NCBI RefSeq assembly: GCF_914271435.1
Contig: NZ_CAJZAI010000027.1
Location: 1 to 41,900, forward strand
From: Cupriavidus laharis
GTDB lineage: Bacteria; Pseudomonadota; Gammaproteobacteria; Burkholderiales; Burkholderiaceae
DNA length: 41,900 bases
Direction of reading: 5' to 3'
Part shown: positions 7,449 through 15,552 of the stretch, in pieces
Layout of the letters: the number at the start of each line of letters is the position of its first letter
Numbering within the stretch: the first letter of the stretch is position 1
Made by a program: the position numbers and the translations under genes
Notes under the pieces: generated by a model
The model's database searches: none
What the model was told of the DNA's origin: nothing
Seen by the model: the letters and a program-made list of their open reading frames with translations, nothing else

Positions 7449-8363
7449 TTATCTTGCGTTCACCGCGACGGGCTGTTGCGCTTCGGCCTGGCGGCGCAGG
7501 CTTTCCGTGGTTTCGCCGTTGCCGTCGTGGCTCCAGCCCGGGGGCATGATGACGTAGCCGATCGCATTCCACACGCTGCCGGCCCTGGCCATGTCGCGGA
7601 ACAGGCTGACCCAGTGTTCGAACTGGTTGACGATCGGGTTGTGCGTGGTGGTTGGGTGGACCAGGCCGAAGCGGCACGGTTCGTCTTCACGCTCTTCCAC
7701 ATAGGTGCCGAACAGTCGGTCAAAGAGGATCAGCACGCCGCCGTAGTTGGCATCAAGGTAATCCACGTTCGAGGCATGGTGCACGCGGTGTGCCGACGGG
7801 GTGTTGAACACGTATTCGAGCCAGCCCAGCTTGGGGATCCAGGTAGTGTGCAGCCAGAACTGGTACAGCAGGTTCAGGCTCAGCGTGGCCAGCACGACCT
7901 CGGGACGCACGCCCAGGAATACCAGCGGTGCGAAGAAGACGGCGGTGCCGGTGATCGTGCCGGTCCAGCCCAGGCGGTAGGCGGTACCGAGCGTCAGTTC
8001 ATTGGGCGAGTGGTGTACAGCGTGCGTCGCCCAGAAGAAGCGGATGCGGTGGGAGGCGCGATGGTACCAGTAGTAGCAGAACTCCTGGCCGATGAAGAGC
8101 AGCAGCACCGCCAACGCGCTGTTGATCTCGACGGTGAAGAGGCGGTGGTCCCAGGCAAACGCGAAGATCGGCGTGGCCAGCGACAGCGGCAGCAGAACCA
8201 TCAGCTTGCGGCCGATCATGTCGACCAGCGACAGTCCTATTTCATGCCAGGGATAGGCCTTGCCTTGCTGGCGGGCCTTGCGCGCCAGGAAGCAGGCCTC
8301 GACCAGTGAGACCGACACGACGAAGGCCGTGGCGAAGAGAGTGATCTTGTGGAGGTTGTGCAT
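7449..8363 (-). CDS. Sterol desaturase / fatty acid hydroxylase family membrane enzyme
   Basis: 304 residues from the ATG at 8363, chosen because AGGA lies 6-7 bases upstream; the frame is open further upstream but without a start signal. The di-iron histidine clusters of the fatty acid hydroxylase superfamily are complete: H101-RAS-H105, H114-AV-HH118 and H192-RV-HH196. Four or more hydrophobic segments (about 5-25, 52-70, 82-100, 135-170) place the enzyme in the inner membrane with the histidines at the cytoplasmic face. The reaction should be O2-dependent hydroxylation or desaturation of a lipid; bacterial members act on sterol-like, ornithine or carotenoid lipids. Substrate is not deducible here. 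Confidence 0.9.
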   Translation of the reverse strand: MHNLHKITLFATAFVVSVSLVEACFLARKARQQGKAYPWHEIGLSLVDMIGRKLMVLLPLSLATPIFAFAWDHRLFTVEINSALAVLLLFIGQEFCYYWYHRASHRIRFFWATHAVHHSPNELTLGTAYRLGWTGTITGTAVFFAPLVFLGVRPEVVLATLSLNLLYQFWLHTTWIPKLGWLEYVFNTPSAHRVHHASNVDYLDANYGGVLILFDRLFGTYVEEREDEPCRFGLVHPTTTHNPIVNQFEHWVSLFRDMARAGSVWNAIGYVIMPPGWSHDGNGETTESLRRQAEAQQPVAVNAR

Positions 8364-8672
8364 GATCGTCCTGTGTGGTGAGCGGTGACGCCTTGCTTTG
8401 CGGAGCCGGCATTGCTGCGTCGGTGAGGCAAATGTAGTGGGCGGCCGCGCCGGGCGCCATGCAGGAAATATGTCGCCATGTGTCATGGCAGGCGAAGCGC
8501 CGCCGGTCGCGGAAATGGCGATGCATCATGGCACTGCGCCGATGGATGGGGGCGGCGCACCGTGTAATGCCGTGACATGTTTTCCACCGCGAAAAGCGCC
8601 GGTCGTCCTCCTATAGTTCGGTCCGTTGCCGCGCCGCAGTGTGCGGCCCGAACCGAACCTGAAGGACCTGAA
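8364..8672. other. Divergent intergenic region
   Basis: This 309-bp stretch separates the minus-strand hydroxylase gene from the plus-strand Cys-repeat gene and must hold both promoters. A TATAGT hexamer at 8612-8617, 56 bp before the plus-strand start, is a plausible -10, but there is no TTGACA-like -35 at the right distance, so an activator or alternative sigma factor may be needed. GCCATG/CATGGC at about 8472-8486 is a short inverted repeat. Confidence 0.35.
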
Positions 8673-9635
8673 ATGACCTCACGCTTTCCCCGTTTGCTTG
8701 GCGCCGCCGCAAGCGCACTGATCGTCCTGGCCAGCACCCCGGCCTTGGCCGCGTGGTCTGGCCACGGTACGGCCTATACGCCGCACGGCGTCTACAACGG
8801 TGCGCACTACGGCGCTTGCGGTGGCGGCAGCTGCTCGCATGCCGGTGGCGTGGCCGGTCCCTACGGCGGCCTGGCTACCAACACCGGCACCGTGACCCGC
8901 ACGGCGCCCGGGCAGTTCTCGAACAGCGGCACCGCGACGGGCCCGAACGGCCGCTCGGTGCAGCACGACGGTAGTACCAGTTGCGCCGGCGGCACCTGCT
9001 CGCACACCGGGAGCCTCACCGGTCCGGACGGCCAGACTGCCAGTACCGCGGGAACGGTGACGCGGGAAGGCTCTGGGCAGTATTCCTCGTCCGGCACCGT
9101 GACCGGCGCGAACGGCAACACCGTGAGCCATGCCGCCGCGACGACCTGCGCCGGCGCGACCTGCGCGCGCTCGGGCACCGTCAGCGGAACGGAGGGCGGC
9201 ACGGTGACGCACGCCGGCAGCGCGACCCGCGTGGCGCCGGGCGTCGTGACCACGGGTGGAGGCAGCACCGTCGTCCATGGCACCACGGTCGTTGCCACGG
9301 GCACAGTGGCAACGGGTGGTGCGGTCGTGGCCGTGGCTGCGCCGCCGGTGGTCGTCACGCCGCCGTCCCCGCCACCGGCAACGGTCTATGTCACGCCGCC
9401 GCCCAAGGTGGTTGTCACCACGCCGCCGCCCGCGAAGGTCGTGGTCGCGGCTCCGCCACCAAGGGTTGTCGTGGCCGCGCCCCCGCTGCCGGCGGTGATC
9501 GTCAGGGCCACGCCGCTGCCGCGTGCCGTGTATGTCGCGCCGCGCGCGGTCTATGTGGCGCGACCGCCGCGGCCGGCCGTGATGGTGCCGGGCCACTGGG
9601 CCGGTGGCGTGTGGGTGCCCGCGCACCTCGTGTAA
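8673..9635 (+). CDS. Secreted protein with three 55-residue Cys-x4-Cys repeats and Pro/Val-rich tail
   Basis: 320 residues from the ATG at 8673 (AAGGA upstream). A signal peptide ends near ALAA27. Residues about 45-198 hold three tandem units of exactly 55 residues, each with a CxxxxC pair (C49/C54, C104/C109, C159/C164) followed by a Gly/Ser/Thr-rich stretch with GTVTR and APGQF-like motifs. Residues about 225-300 are made of Pro-Pro and Val-Val blocks, and the end reads PGHWAGGVWVPAH, like the YXW-type tails found in other envelope proteins. I do not know a characterised family. Paired cysteines suggest disulfides or metal binding at the cell surface or periplasm. It leads a set with an EF-hand-like protein and a two-component system. 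Confidence 0.8.
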   Translation: MTSRFPRLLGAAASALIVLASTPALAAWSGHGTAYTPHGVYNGAHYGACGGGSCSHAGGVAGPYGGLATNTGTVTRTAPGQFSNSGTATGPNGRSVQHDGSTSCAGGTCSHTGSLTGPDGQTASTAGTVTREGSGQYSSSGTVTGANGNTVSHAAATTCAGATCARSGTVSGTEGGTVTHAGSATRVAPGVVTTGGGSTVVHGTTVVATGTVATGGAVVAVAAPPVVVTPPSPPPATVYVTPPPKVVVTTPPPAKVVVAAPPPRVVVAAPPLPAVIVRATPLPRAVYVAPRAVYVARPPRPAVMVPGHWAGGVWVPAHLV

Positions 9636-9701
9636 CCCGGCCCGCCGGATTCCAGTCGCAACGCCCTGCCGGCGAGTGCCGGCTATCCCACGGAGAACAT
9701 C

Positions 9702-9995
9702 ATGAAGAAGATGATTGCAGTGCTTGTCTTGTGTATTGTTTCTGCAGGCGCGTCGGCGCAAAGTGCCGGGCTGCCCGCAGCCGGCGGCCCGCGCGTCGAG
9801 CGTGCGGTGCAGCAATTGCAGGCGCGCTTCGCCAATGCCAATACCACGCATGACGGCAAGCTGACCCGCGAACAGGCCGCCGCCGGCATGCCGATGGTGG
9901 CCAGGCATTTCGACGAGATCGACGCGCAGCGCAATGGCTACATCACGCTGCCGCAGATCGAGGCGTTCCTGAGGCAGGAAATGATGTCGCGCTGA
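9702..9995 (+). CDS. Small periplasmic protein with two degenerate EF-hands
   Basis: 97 residues; signal peptide with cleavage after GASA (about residue 19). Two EF-hand-like loops follow: N-T-T-H-D-G-K-L-T-R-E-Q near residues 47-58 and D-A-Q-R-N-G-Y-I-T-L-P-Q near 75-86. Position 12 is Gln instead of the usual Glu in both, and position 3 is not acidic, so Ca2+ affinity is probably weak or another ligand is bound. GGAG lies 6 bases before the ATG. The gene is 66 bp after the Cys-repeat gene and 35 bp before the response regulator, suggesting joint transcription and perhaps a role as ligand sensor for the kinase. Confidence 0.82.
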   Translation: MKKMIAVLVLCIVSAGASAQSAGLPAAGGPRVERAVQQLQARFANANTTHDGKLTREQAAAGMPMVARHFDEIDAQRNGYITLPQIEAFLRQEMMSR

Positions 9996-10030
9996 GGCTG
10001 TTGCGCCAGGAACGATGCCGGAGGCCCGCG

Positions 10031-10744
10031 ATGGAGCAGGTGAACAGGATTATCGTGCTCGACGATGAAGCCGAGCTGCGCAATATGCTGCAACGGTTCC
10101 TGACGGGCCATGGCTTCCGGGTGCGCGCGGTCGCCGACGGCAAGCAGCTCGACCGCTACCTGCACCGCGAGCCCTATGACCTGCTGGTGCTGGACCTGAT
10201 GATGGAGCCCGAAGACGGCCTCACGGTGTGCCGCCGCCTGCGTGCCGAAGGGCAGACGCTGCCGATCCTGATGCTGACCGCGAAGGGCGACCCGGTCGAC
10301 CGCGTGGCGGGCCTGGAGACCGGCGCCGACGATTACCTGGCCAAGCCCTTCGTCCCAGACGAGCTGGTCGCGCGCATCCGTGCACTCCTGCGGCGCCAGA
10401 AGATGGCCGCGGGCGATCCCACCGTGACCACGCAGACGCTTCGCTTCGGGGAGTTCAGCTTCGATGTCGCCAAGCAGACGCTGACGCGCCGCGGCGAGCC
10501 GGTGGAAGTGCATTCGGCGCAGATGCTGCTGCTGCACGCGCTGGGCTCCTCGCCCAACCGGGCGGTGAGCCGCGACAACCTGCTCGCGCGCGCACGCGGC
10601 CGCGACCATGATGCGCTCGACCGCAGCATCGACGTACAGATCCTGCGGCTGCGTCAGATCGTCGAGGACGATCCGTCCAAGCCGCGCTTTATCAAGACCG
10701 TGTGGGGCGTCGGCTACATGCTGGTGGCCGGCGTCGAGTCGTGA
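10031..10744 (+). CDS. OmpR-family response regulator
   Basis: 237 residues, start at 10031 with GGAGG eight bases upstream. The receiver domain (1-120) has the acidic pair D11/D12, phospho-acceptor D55 in LLVLDLMM, T83 and K105 in AKPF. A winged-helix DNA-binding domain of the OmpR/PhoB type covers about 140-235, ending in the family's TVWGVGYML. It overlaps the kinase gene by one base (TGA/ATG), so the two form a cognate pair. Targets are unknown; the two secreted-protein genes just upstream are the first candidates. Confidence 0.93.
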   Translation: MEQVNRIIVLDDEAELRNMLQRFLTGHGFRVRAVADGKQLDRYLHREPYDLLVLDLMMEPEDGLTVCRRLRAEGQTLPILMLTAKGDPVDRVAGLETGADDYLAKPFVPDELVARIRALLRRQKMAAGDPTVTTQTLRFGEFSFDVAKQTLTRRGEPVEVHSAQMLLLHALGSSPNRAVSRDNLLARARGRDHDALDRSIDVQILRLRQIVEDDPSKPRFIKTVWGVGYMLVAGVES

Positions 10745-12060
10745 TGCCGCGCTCTCTACTGGCGCGCAATATCGCGCTGCTGGTGGCGCTGGTGGCGCTC
10801 ACGCAGGCCTGTTCGCTGACCGTGCTGCTGCATTTCGTGCAGCGGCCGCGCATCGAGCGCGCCGCCATCATCTTCTCGGACTACGTGAAGATGCTCGACG
10901 GCGTGCTGGGTGCCATGCCCGCCGGCGCGAGCGGTGTTGCCGCGGAACGGCTCGGCGCGCAGTTGCAGGACCCTGAGCATGCAGCGCCGCGGGCCGACCC
11001 CAACCCGCTGCAACTCTTCCGCAGCTACCAGCGCGACGTTTTCCTGGAAGCCCTGCAGCGCCATCTGCCGCCCGACATGCCGGTGCGATGGCAGTCCGGC
11101 GAGGATGAACGGCTGTGGATCCGCCTGCATGTGGCGGATACCCCGCGCTGGGTCGCCATGCCGATGACCGAAGATGCCCGGGCGGGCGGCATCACCACCG
11201 CGCTGGTCTTGTCGACCGCGCTCGCCTTGCTGGCCGCGCTGACCGGCTACCTGATCCAGCTTCACCTGAACCGTCCGCTGCAGGATCTTGCGCAAGCCGC
11301 GCGCCAGATCTGCGCGGGCGAATCACCGCCACCGCTGCCGACAGACGGGCCGACGGAGATTGCACAGGTCAGCAGCGCGTTCAACCAGATGACGCAGGCG
11401 CTGCAGCAGGCCGAACAGACGCGGGCGTTGATGCTCGCAGGCGTCTCGCACGATATCCGTACGCCATTGACCAAGCTGCGCCTGGCGATGGCCATGTCGA
11501 TCCCGCGCGGCGCCGACGATGATTTCGTGGCATCGGCCGAAGGCTATCTCGATCATATCGAGACCATCCTGCAGCAGTTCATGGACTATGCAGGCAGCGG
11601 CGAGAAGGAACTGCCGCAGCCGGGCGACATCAACGCGCTGGTCAGCCAGCTCGCCTCGGACTTCGCCGGGCTCGGCCATGAGTTCGAGCTGTCGCTCGGC
11701 GACCTGCCACCGGTTCCGTTCCGGCCGGTCAGCCTGCTGCGCCTGCTGATGAACCTGATGCAGAACGCTGTCGTCTACGGCAAGACGGGCCTGGGCGTGC
11801 GCACCTGGCGCGACGGCGAACATGCCTGCATTGCCGTGGGGGACCGCGGCACCGGCATTGCGGCAGCCGAGCTGGAGCAGCTCAAGGCCCCATTCAGCCG
11901 CGGCGCCAACGCACGCAGCCATTCGGGCGGCACCGGCCTGGGCCTCGCGATCGTCGACCGCATCGCACGCCTGCACGGCGGCTCGCTGCAGTTCCGCGCG
12001 CGCGACGGCGGCGGCCTGGAGGCGGTGGTGTCGCTGCCGTTGCGCACGCCTGGCGCGTAG
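10744..12060 (+). CDS. Sensor histidine kinase of the EnvZ type
   Basis: 438 residues, ATG overlapping the regulator stop. Two membrane segments (about 9-30 and 150-172) enclose a periplasmic sensor region of roughly 115 residues without known motif. HAMP follows (about 172-225). The dimerisation box has the phospho-acceptor H236 in GVSHDIRTPL, then an N box (LLMNLMQNAVVYG), G1 (GDRGTGI) and G2 (GGTGLGLAIV). All catalytic motifs are intact. The short sensor loop and EnvZ-like H box suggest an envelope or osmotic/ionic signal, but nothing in the sequence proves the ligand. Confidence 0.93.
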   Translation: MPRSLLARNIALLVALVALTQACSLTVLLHFVQRPRIERAAIIFSDYVKMLDGVLGAMPAGASGVAAERLGAQLQDPEHAAPRADPNPLQLFRSYQRDVFLEALQRHLPPDMPVRWQSGEDERLWIRLHVADTPRWVAMPMTEDARAGGITTALVLSTALALLAALTGYLIQLHLNRPLQDLAQAARQICAGESPPPLPTDGPTEIAQVSSAFNQMTQALQQAEQTRALMLAGVSHDIRTPLTKLRLAMAMSIPRGADDDFVASAEGYLDHIETILQQFMDYAGSGEKELPQPGDINALVSQLASDFAGLGHEFELSLGDLPPVPFRPVSLLRLLMNLMQNAVVYGKTGLGVRTWRDGEHACIAVGDRGTGIAAAELEQLKAPFSRGANARSHSGGTGLGLAIVDRIARLHGGSLQFRARDGGGLEAVVSLPLRTPGA

Positions 12061-12073
12061 CGCACCGGAACAC

Positions 12074-12094
12074 GTCACGGCATCGCGCCGTGAC
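12074..12094 (+). terminator. Stem-loop after the two-component genes
   Basis: GTCACGGC (12074-12081) and GCCGTGAC (12087-12094) form a perfect 8-bp stem with a 5-nt loop, 14 bp after the kinase stop. No T-run follows. It probably marks the end of the 8673-12060 unit. Confidence 0.45.
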
Positions 12095-12235
12095 ATCGCG
12101 CGAAATAATTGCTGCATGGCGCTATGCGCGGGCATTTCCCATACTTTGGTCACCGAGACGCGACGCACCGCAACACCTCGCGGTGACAGCGTTTTCGACC
12201 ACTGAATGGCACCCGCCCCCGACAAAGGAATCGAC

Positions 12236-13000
12236 ATGCGTACCACCTTCCAAGCCCTCGCCCTCAACACCAAGCGCCTCGCTATTGCCGCCGTGGCTGC
12301 AAGCGCCATGCTGGCCGCCGGCTGCGCCAGCGCCGGCGTGACCGGCATTCAGCAAACCGGCCTGCTGCAGCCGGTGCAGGCGGACGTTATCTATGTGCAT
12401 GCGTTCGATGCCGATGCGGACCAGGTGAAGCTTGACGGTGGCCTCGCGCAGAAGCTGAAGACGCTGGCGTCTGGCGGCTCGGCCGCGACCGCGCAGTCCG
12501 GCACCGCCGCTGAAGCGCGCGAACAGGTCGCCGACGAAATCGTGCGCCAGTTGCAGGCCAAGGGCCTGCATGCCGTGCGCGCCGACGGCCCGGCGCCCGC
12601 CAATGCCAGCGCGCTGATCGTCGAAGGCGGTTTCAGCAAGATCGATGAGGGCTCCAGCCGACGCCGTCTGCTGATCGGCCTGGGCGCGGGCAAGAGCGAA
12701 GTCGGTGTCTCGGTGCGGATCTCGTACAAGCCGGCCAACGGCGCACCGGTGCCGCTGCAGAGCTTCGTGGCCACTGCCGACAGCGGCCATATTCCCGGCG
12801 TAGCCGAGACCGCTGGTGTGGGGGCGGCGGCCGGCCACATTGCGATGGCCGCTGCGGCGGGCACCGGCGTGCACGGGGTGTCCGAAGTGAAGCGCGACAG
12901 CGTCTATGCCGACGCCACGCGGCTTGCGGATTCGATTGCGACACAGGTGATGGCGGCGAGCACGGAAGAGGGGTGGCTGTCGGCCGCTGCCGGCTACTGA
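12236..13000 (+). CDS. DUF4410-like lipoprotein
   Basis: 254 residues from the ATG at 12236 with AAAGGA 7 bases upstream. The N-terminus is a lipoprotein signal: basic start, hydrophobic run and lipobox LAAGC at about residues 22-26. The remainder resembles DUF4410: an early segment on V-I-Y-V-H-A-F, helical middle with ADEIVRQLQAKGLHAV, a central A-L-I-V-E-G-G-F strand, and a conserved Gly-rich G-L-G-A-G-K-S-E-V near 150. A hydrophobic Ala/Gly-rich stretch near 195-215 could touch the membrane. Function unknown. It lies 175 bp beyond the kinase, behind its own promoter region. Confidence 0.8.
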   Translation: MRTTFQALALNTKRLAIAAVAASAMLAAGCASAGVTGIQQTGLLQPVQADVIYVHAFDADADQVKLDGGLAQKLKTLASGGSAATAQSGTAAEAREQVADEIVRQLQAKGLHAVRADGPAPANASALIVEGGFSKIDEGSSRRRLLIGLGAGKSEVGVSVRISYKPANGAPVPLQSFVATADSGHIPGVAETAGVGAAAGHIAMAAAAGTGVHGVSEVKRDSVYADATRLADSIATQVMAASTEEGWLSAAAGY

Positions 13001-13156
13001 ACGTCGTAGTTCAGTGCTTCACGGGGCGTTTTCCTGTTGCGTGCATCAGACCGCACATCCAGGCTGTCAGAAGCGTATGCGGCGATTTGTGACTAAGCTG
13101 GTAGATGCTGTCCGGTTACTCTGGCAGTTCGGTTTTCCGTACGCAAGGAGATCACC

Positions 13157-13483
13157 ATGAAGACACAAAAAGCGCTGCCCGCGCTGTTGCTGATCGCTGG
13201 CGTCCTGACGGCTTCCGCCAGCTTTGCCCAAGGCATGGGTAAGTCCAAGGCCGCTGCACCCGCGGCGCCGGCCCCGGCCTCATCGCCCTACATGCAGGTC
13301 CAGGAATGGAAGAAGGGCGATCGCCTGCCCACTGAATTCCGCGACAGGCAGTATGTGATCGATGACTGGAAGCAATACAGCCTGCCGGCGCCGCGCAAGG
13401 GCACACACTGGGTCGGCGTGGGTGCGCAGTACTACCTGGTGGCGCCCAATGGCGTGATCCAGCAGGTGGGCGCCGGAACCTGA
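13157..13483 (+). CDS. RcnB-like periplasmic protein
   Basis: 108 residues with a signal peptide cleaved near SFAQ. The core matches the RcnB family: EWKKGDRLPTEFRDRQYVI, DDW, a Pro-rich turn (LPAPRKGTHWVGVG) and YYLVAPNGVI at the end. E. coli RcnB helps nickel/cobalt homeostasis in the periplasm, but many family members in Burkholderiales sit away from metal genes, and no RcnA or metal regulator is seen here, so a metal role is uncertain. Ala/Pro-rich linker at about 30-45. AAGGAG lies 7 bases before the ATG. Confidence 0.88.
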   Translation: MKTQKALPALLLIAGVLTASASFAQGMGKSKAAAPAAPAPASSPYMQVQEWKKGDRLPTEFRDRQYVIDDWKQYSLPAPRKGTHWVGVGAQYYLVAPNGVIQQVGAGT

Positions 13484-13520
13484 CGCCGGTCGCGTCAACT
13501 TCATCGTCCTGCAATACAGA

Positions 13521-13556
13521 AGCCGCCCGCGCGGGCGAACCTGCGCGGGCGGCTTT
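13521..13556. terminator. Strong bidirectional terminator
   Basis: AGCCGCCCGCGC (13521-13532) pairs perfectly with GCGCGGGCGGCT (13543-13554), with a 10-nt loop and a short T-run (TTT) on the plus side. It lies between the convergent RcnB-like gene (plus) and the small minus-strand gene, so it can serve both. Confidence 0.85.
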
Positions 13557-13568
13557 GTGCTGTCAGCG

Positions 13569-13817
13569 TCAGATGCCGAGAATCTTTTTCGCCTCGAGCA
13601 GCGATTTCATCGACTCGTCATGCTTGCCGGCCTTGTGGTAGGCCTCGCCTTCGGCGCGCAGCTTCTGCACGCGCGCGGCGTCTTCCGGCGACAGTGCCGG
13701 CTTGGTCGAGAGTTTGGCGTCGATGGCCTTCATCTCGTTGGGGCAGTTGTGGGCCAGTGCCAGGCCGCTGGCGCCGGCCAGGAAAACGGCCGTGAGGATA
13801 GAAAGAGTCTTGCGCAC
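13569..13817 (-). CDS. Small periplasmic helical protein
   Basis: 82 residues, GTG start (13817) with GGGAGG four to five bases upstream. The signal peptide ends ALA-H, near residue 22. The mature part is about 60 residues, two or three charged helices: NCPNEMKAIDAKL, then LSPEDAARVQKLRAEGEAYHKAGKHDESMKSLLEAKKIL. The last helix pair resembles a single TPR-like hairpin. One cysteine (C25) is near the mature N-terminus. No named family; probably a soluble periplasmic protein. It ends in the shared terminator. Confidence 0.8.
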   Translation of the reverse strand: MRKTLSILTAVFLAGASGLALAHNCPNEMKAIDAKLSTKPALSPEDAARVQKLRAEGEAYHKAGKHDESMKSLLEAKKILGI

Positions 13818-13984
13818 ATTCCCTCCCGTTCATGAGGTTGGGAAATCCAGCATAGTCCATGCACGGTGCCGGCGCCTGCCGCGCTGCCGCGACAGGTGCG
13901 CCGGCAGGCATTCCGGTGTTATGTTGGAGGGCGCTGGCCGCCTGCCCGCACTGGCTGGTACCTTCCCGATCGCTCCGACTGCGC

Positions 13985-14461
13985 ATGGAATCCTCTGCCG
14001 AGCACTATTCACTGGCCTTGCTGTGCGCCGCCGTCCTGACAGTGACGGTGGTCGCCGTCCATTACGAAGCGCTGCGGCTGTTCTCGACGCTGCACCCCAA
14101 ACGCTGGAGCGGGCATGTGAACATCGGTGTGCTCATCGTCTGCATCATCCTGGTCCACTGCCTGGAGGCCATGGTCTTCGCGCTGGGCTTCTGGCTGTGC
14201 GACCACGGGCTTGGCCTGGGCGGGCTTACCGGAAGCCGCGAGATAACGCCGGTCGTCTATGCCTACTTCGCGCTGGAAACCTACACCACGCAGAGCCTTG
14301 GCGATATCTACCCGGTCGGCGCCAGCCGGCTGATCGCCAGTATCGAACCGCTGGTCGGCCTGATCCTGATTGGCTGGTCGACATCGTTCACCTACGTGAT
14401 GATGCGGCGCGACTGGCATCTCGAAGAGAAGGAAGCGGAGGAAAGGCGGCCGAGGCGGTAG
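13985..14461 (+). CDS. K+-channel-like two-helix membrane protein
   Basis: 158 residues from the ATG at 13985; a longer frame from 13859 exists but is not hydrophobic and looks non-coding. Three hydrophobic stretches are visible (about 9-27, 47-75, 115-135). Between the last two lies a pore-like segment, YFALETYTTQSLGDIYPVG, aligned with the T-x-GYGD selectivity filter of potassium channels but with S-L-G-D instead of G-Y-G-D. After it, a segment ending GLILIGWSTSFTYVMM is the inner helix. The C-terminus is short and charged. Family similarity to bacterial two-helix ion channels is good; whether it conducts K+ is open. Confidence 0.72.
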   Translation: MESSAEHYSLALLCAAVLTVTVVAVHYEALRLFSTLHPKRWSGHVNIGVLIVCIILVHCLEAMVFALGFWLCDHGLGLGGLTGSREITPVVYAYFALETYTTQSLGDIYPVGASRLIASIEPLVGLILIGWSTSFTYVMMRRDWHLEEKEAEERRPRR

Positions 14462-14545
14462 CGTTTGCCTGCCCGGGTGCCGCCGGCGGTCGATGATCGG
14501 CGATACTCCGTCCTATGAGCCACTTCTAAGAAGGGAGAGCCTGCC

Positions 14546-14890
14546 ATGCAGAGCCAAATCAAAGGGGTGTTCCGGATTGCCATGATCCTGGCGCTGGGCG
14601 CCGCGTGCAGTGCCCACGCGCAGCGGCAGGACGGCAAGGATGCCGCCGCGGCTGCGATCGGGAATGCCGTGCAGGAAGGATCTTCGCCATATCGGCCTGA
14701 AAGCCGCGGCGAGGCGGTTGCCGCGGAATGCCGCGAACTCGCGGCGCAGATCGCCGGGGCGCCCAAACGAGAATATCAGGTTGGCGGGCAGTCGATTGAA
14801 ACCAGTCAGGGGAGGATGGTGCCGGAGCTGGAGAGGGAGAGGCCCAGGAAGGAGTTGCAGGAGGTTTATCGGGAGAAATGTACGGAGTAA
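14546..14890 (+). CDS. Hypothetical secreted protein, 114 residues
   Basis: GGGAG lies 8-10 bases before the ATG. Signal peptide of about 26 residues ending AHA. A Cys (C21) is within it but the lipobox is not standard. The mature part is polar and has two further Cys (in AAECRELAAQI and near the C-terminal end REKC), which could form a disulfide. No family recognised, though secreted proteins of this size with a basic C-terminal helix are common in Cupriavidus. The last 35 codons are strongly purine-rich (GAG, GGG, AGG, AAG), unlike the start of the gene. Confidence 0.68.
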   Translation: MQSQIKGVFRIAMILALGAACSAHAQRQDGKDAAAAAIGNAVQEGSSPYRPESRGEAVAAECRELAAQIAGAPKREYQVGGQSIETSQGRMVPELERERPRKELQEVYREKCTE

Positions 14891-14952
14891 AGGGGTTGGG
14901 GGGGCGTCGTGCTTGACAAGCGCCGCTGTTTCGCCGGCGTAGCCGGCGAGTC

Positions 14953-14977
14953 ACTTCTTGTCCAAGCGACAAGAAGT
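14953..14977. repeat. Left variable hairpin of the inverted element
   Basis: ACTTCTTGTC pairs perfectly with GACAAGAAGT around a CAAGC loop. The equivalent hairpin in the other half has a different stem sequence but is also perfectly paired. Confidence 0.8.
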
Positions 14978-15523
14978 AACCAAGAAGCGCGTTTACTTGC
15001 CCTAACGGGCGAATATTGATCGTAGTGTGCCAAGGGTGTTGTACGGGTATGGGCTTCAGAGTGTGCCTGGCTGCCTGCCGCGTGGTGCGCGGCCGTGGGT
15101 AGGCTTTCAAGCGCTGATTGAACGAGCCCCGAAACTGTCCGTGGTCCCTGCTACCACCGGTATCGCGGGAACGCCTGCGGCTGCGCTGCGCGCGGCTCAG
15201 TAGTCGGCATAGCGGCTGGCATCAACGTCGCTGGCGCTCGCGCTTCCCTTCTTCGTTTTCTCTGCTTCGCGCATGGCACATGCACCAAGGGCTTCGTCAC
15301 TACGTTTTGGTTCGGGCCGCGGCCCGGAAACCCGGACTGCTGAGTGCGCGCAGCGCAGCCGCAGGCGTCCCCGCGATATCGCTGTCAGGAGGGACCACTC
15401 CGTAATCCGGGTTCGTTCGTACGCCCTGTCCATCCTAATCATCTACGCGGCAGGCAGTCTGGTTATGCCCCTGGACCGTCTTCACCTCATCGAGCCGTTC
15501 GTCAACCACGAAACGCGCTTTTG

Positions 15524-15552
15524 CCTACTTTTACCGCTCGGGTAAAAGTAGG
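15524..15552. repeat. Right variable hairpin of the inverted element
   Basis: CCTACTTTTACC pairs perfectly with GGTAAAAGTAGG around a GCTCG loop (CGAGC on the other strand, against CAAGC in the left half). Relative to the left copy both arms changed, keeping the pairing. Confidence 0.8.

Noticed and set aside
8679..9908. 409-codon His/Arg/Gly-rich minus-strand frame
   Set aside because: A shadow of the repeat protein gene. The histidine runs come from reading GTC/GTG codons backwards, not from a metal-binding protein.
15197..15442. Short open frames inside the inverted element, both strands
   Set aside because: Translations are Arg/Ala-rich without family features, and the DNA is explained by the inverted repeat.
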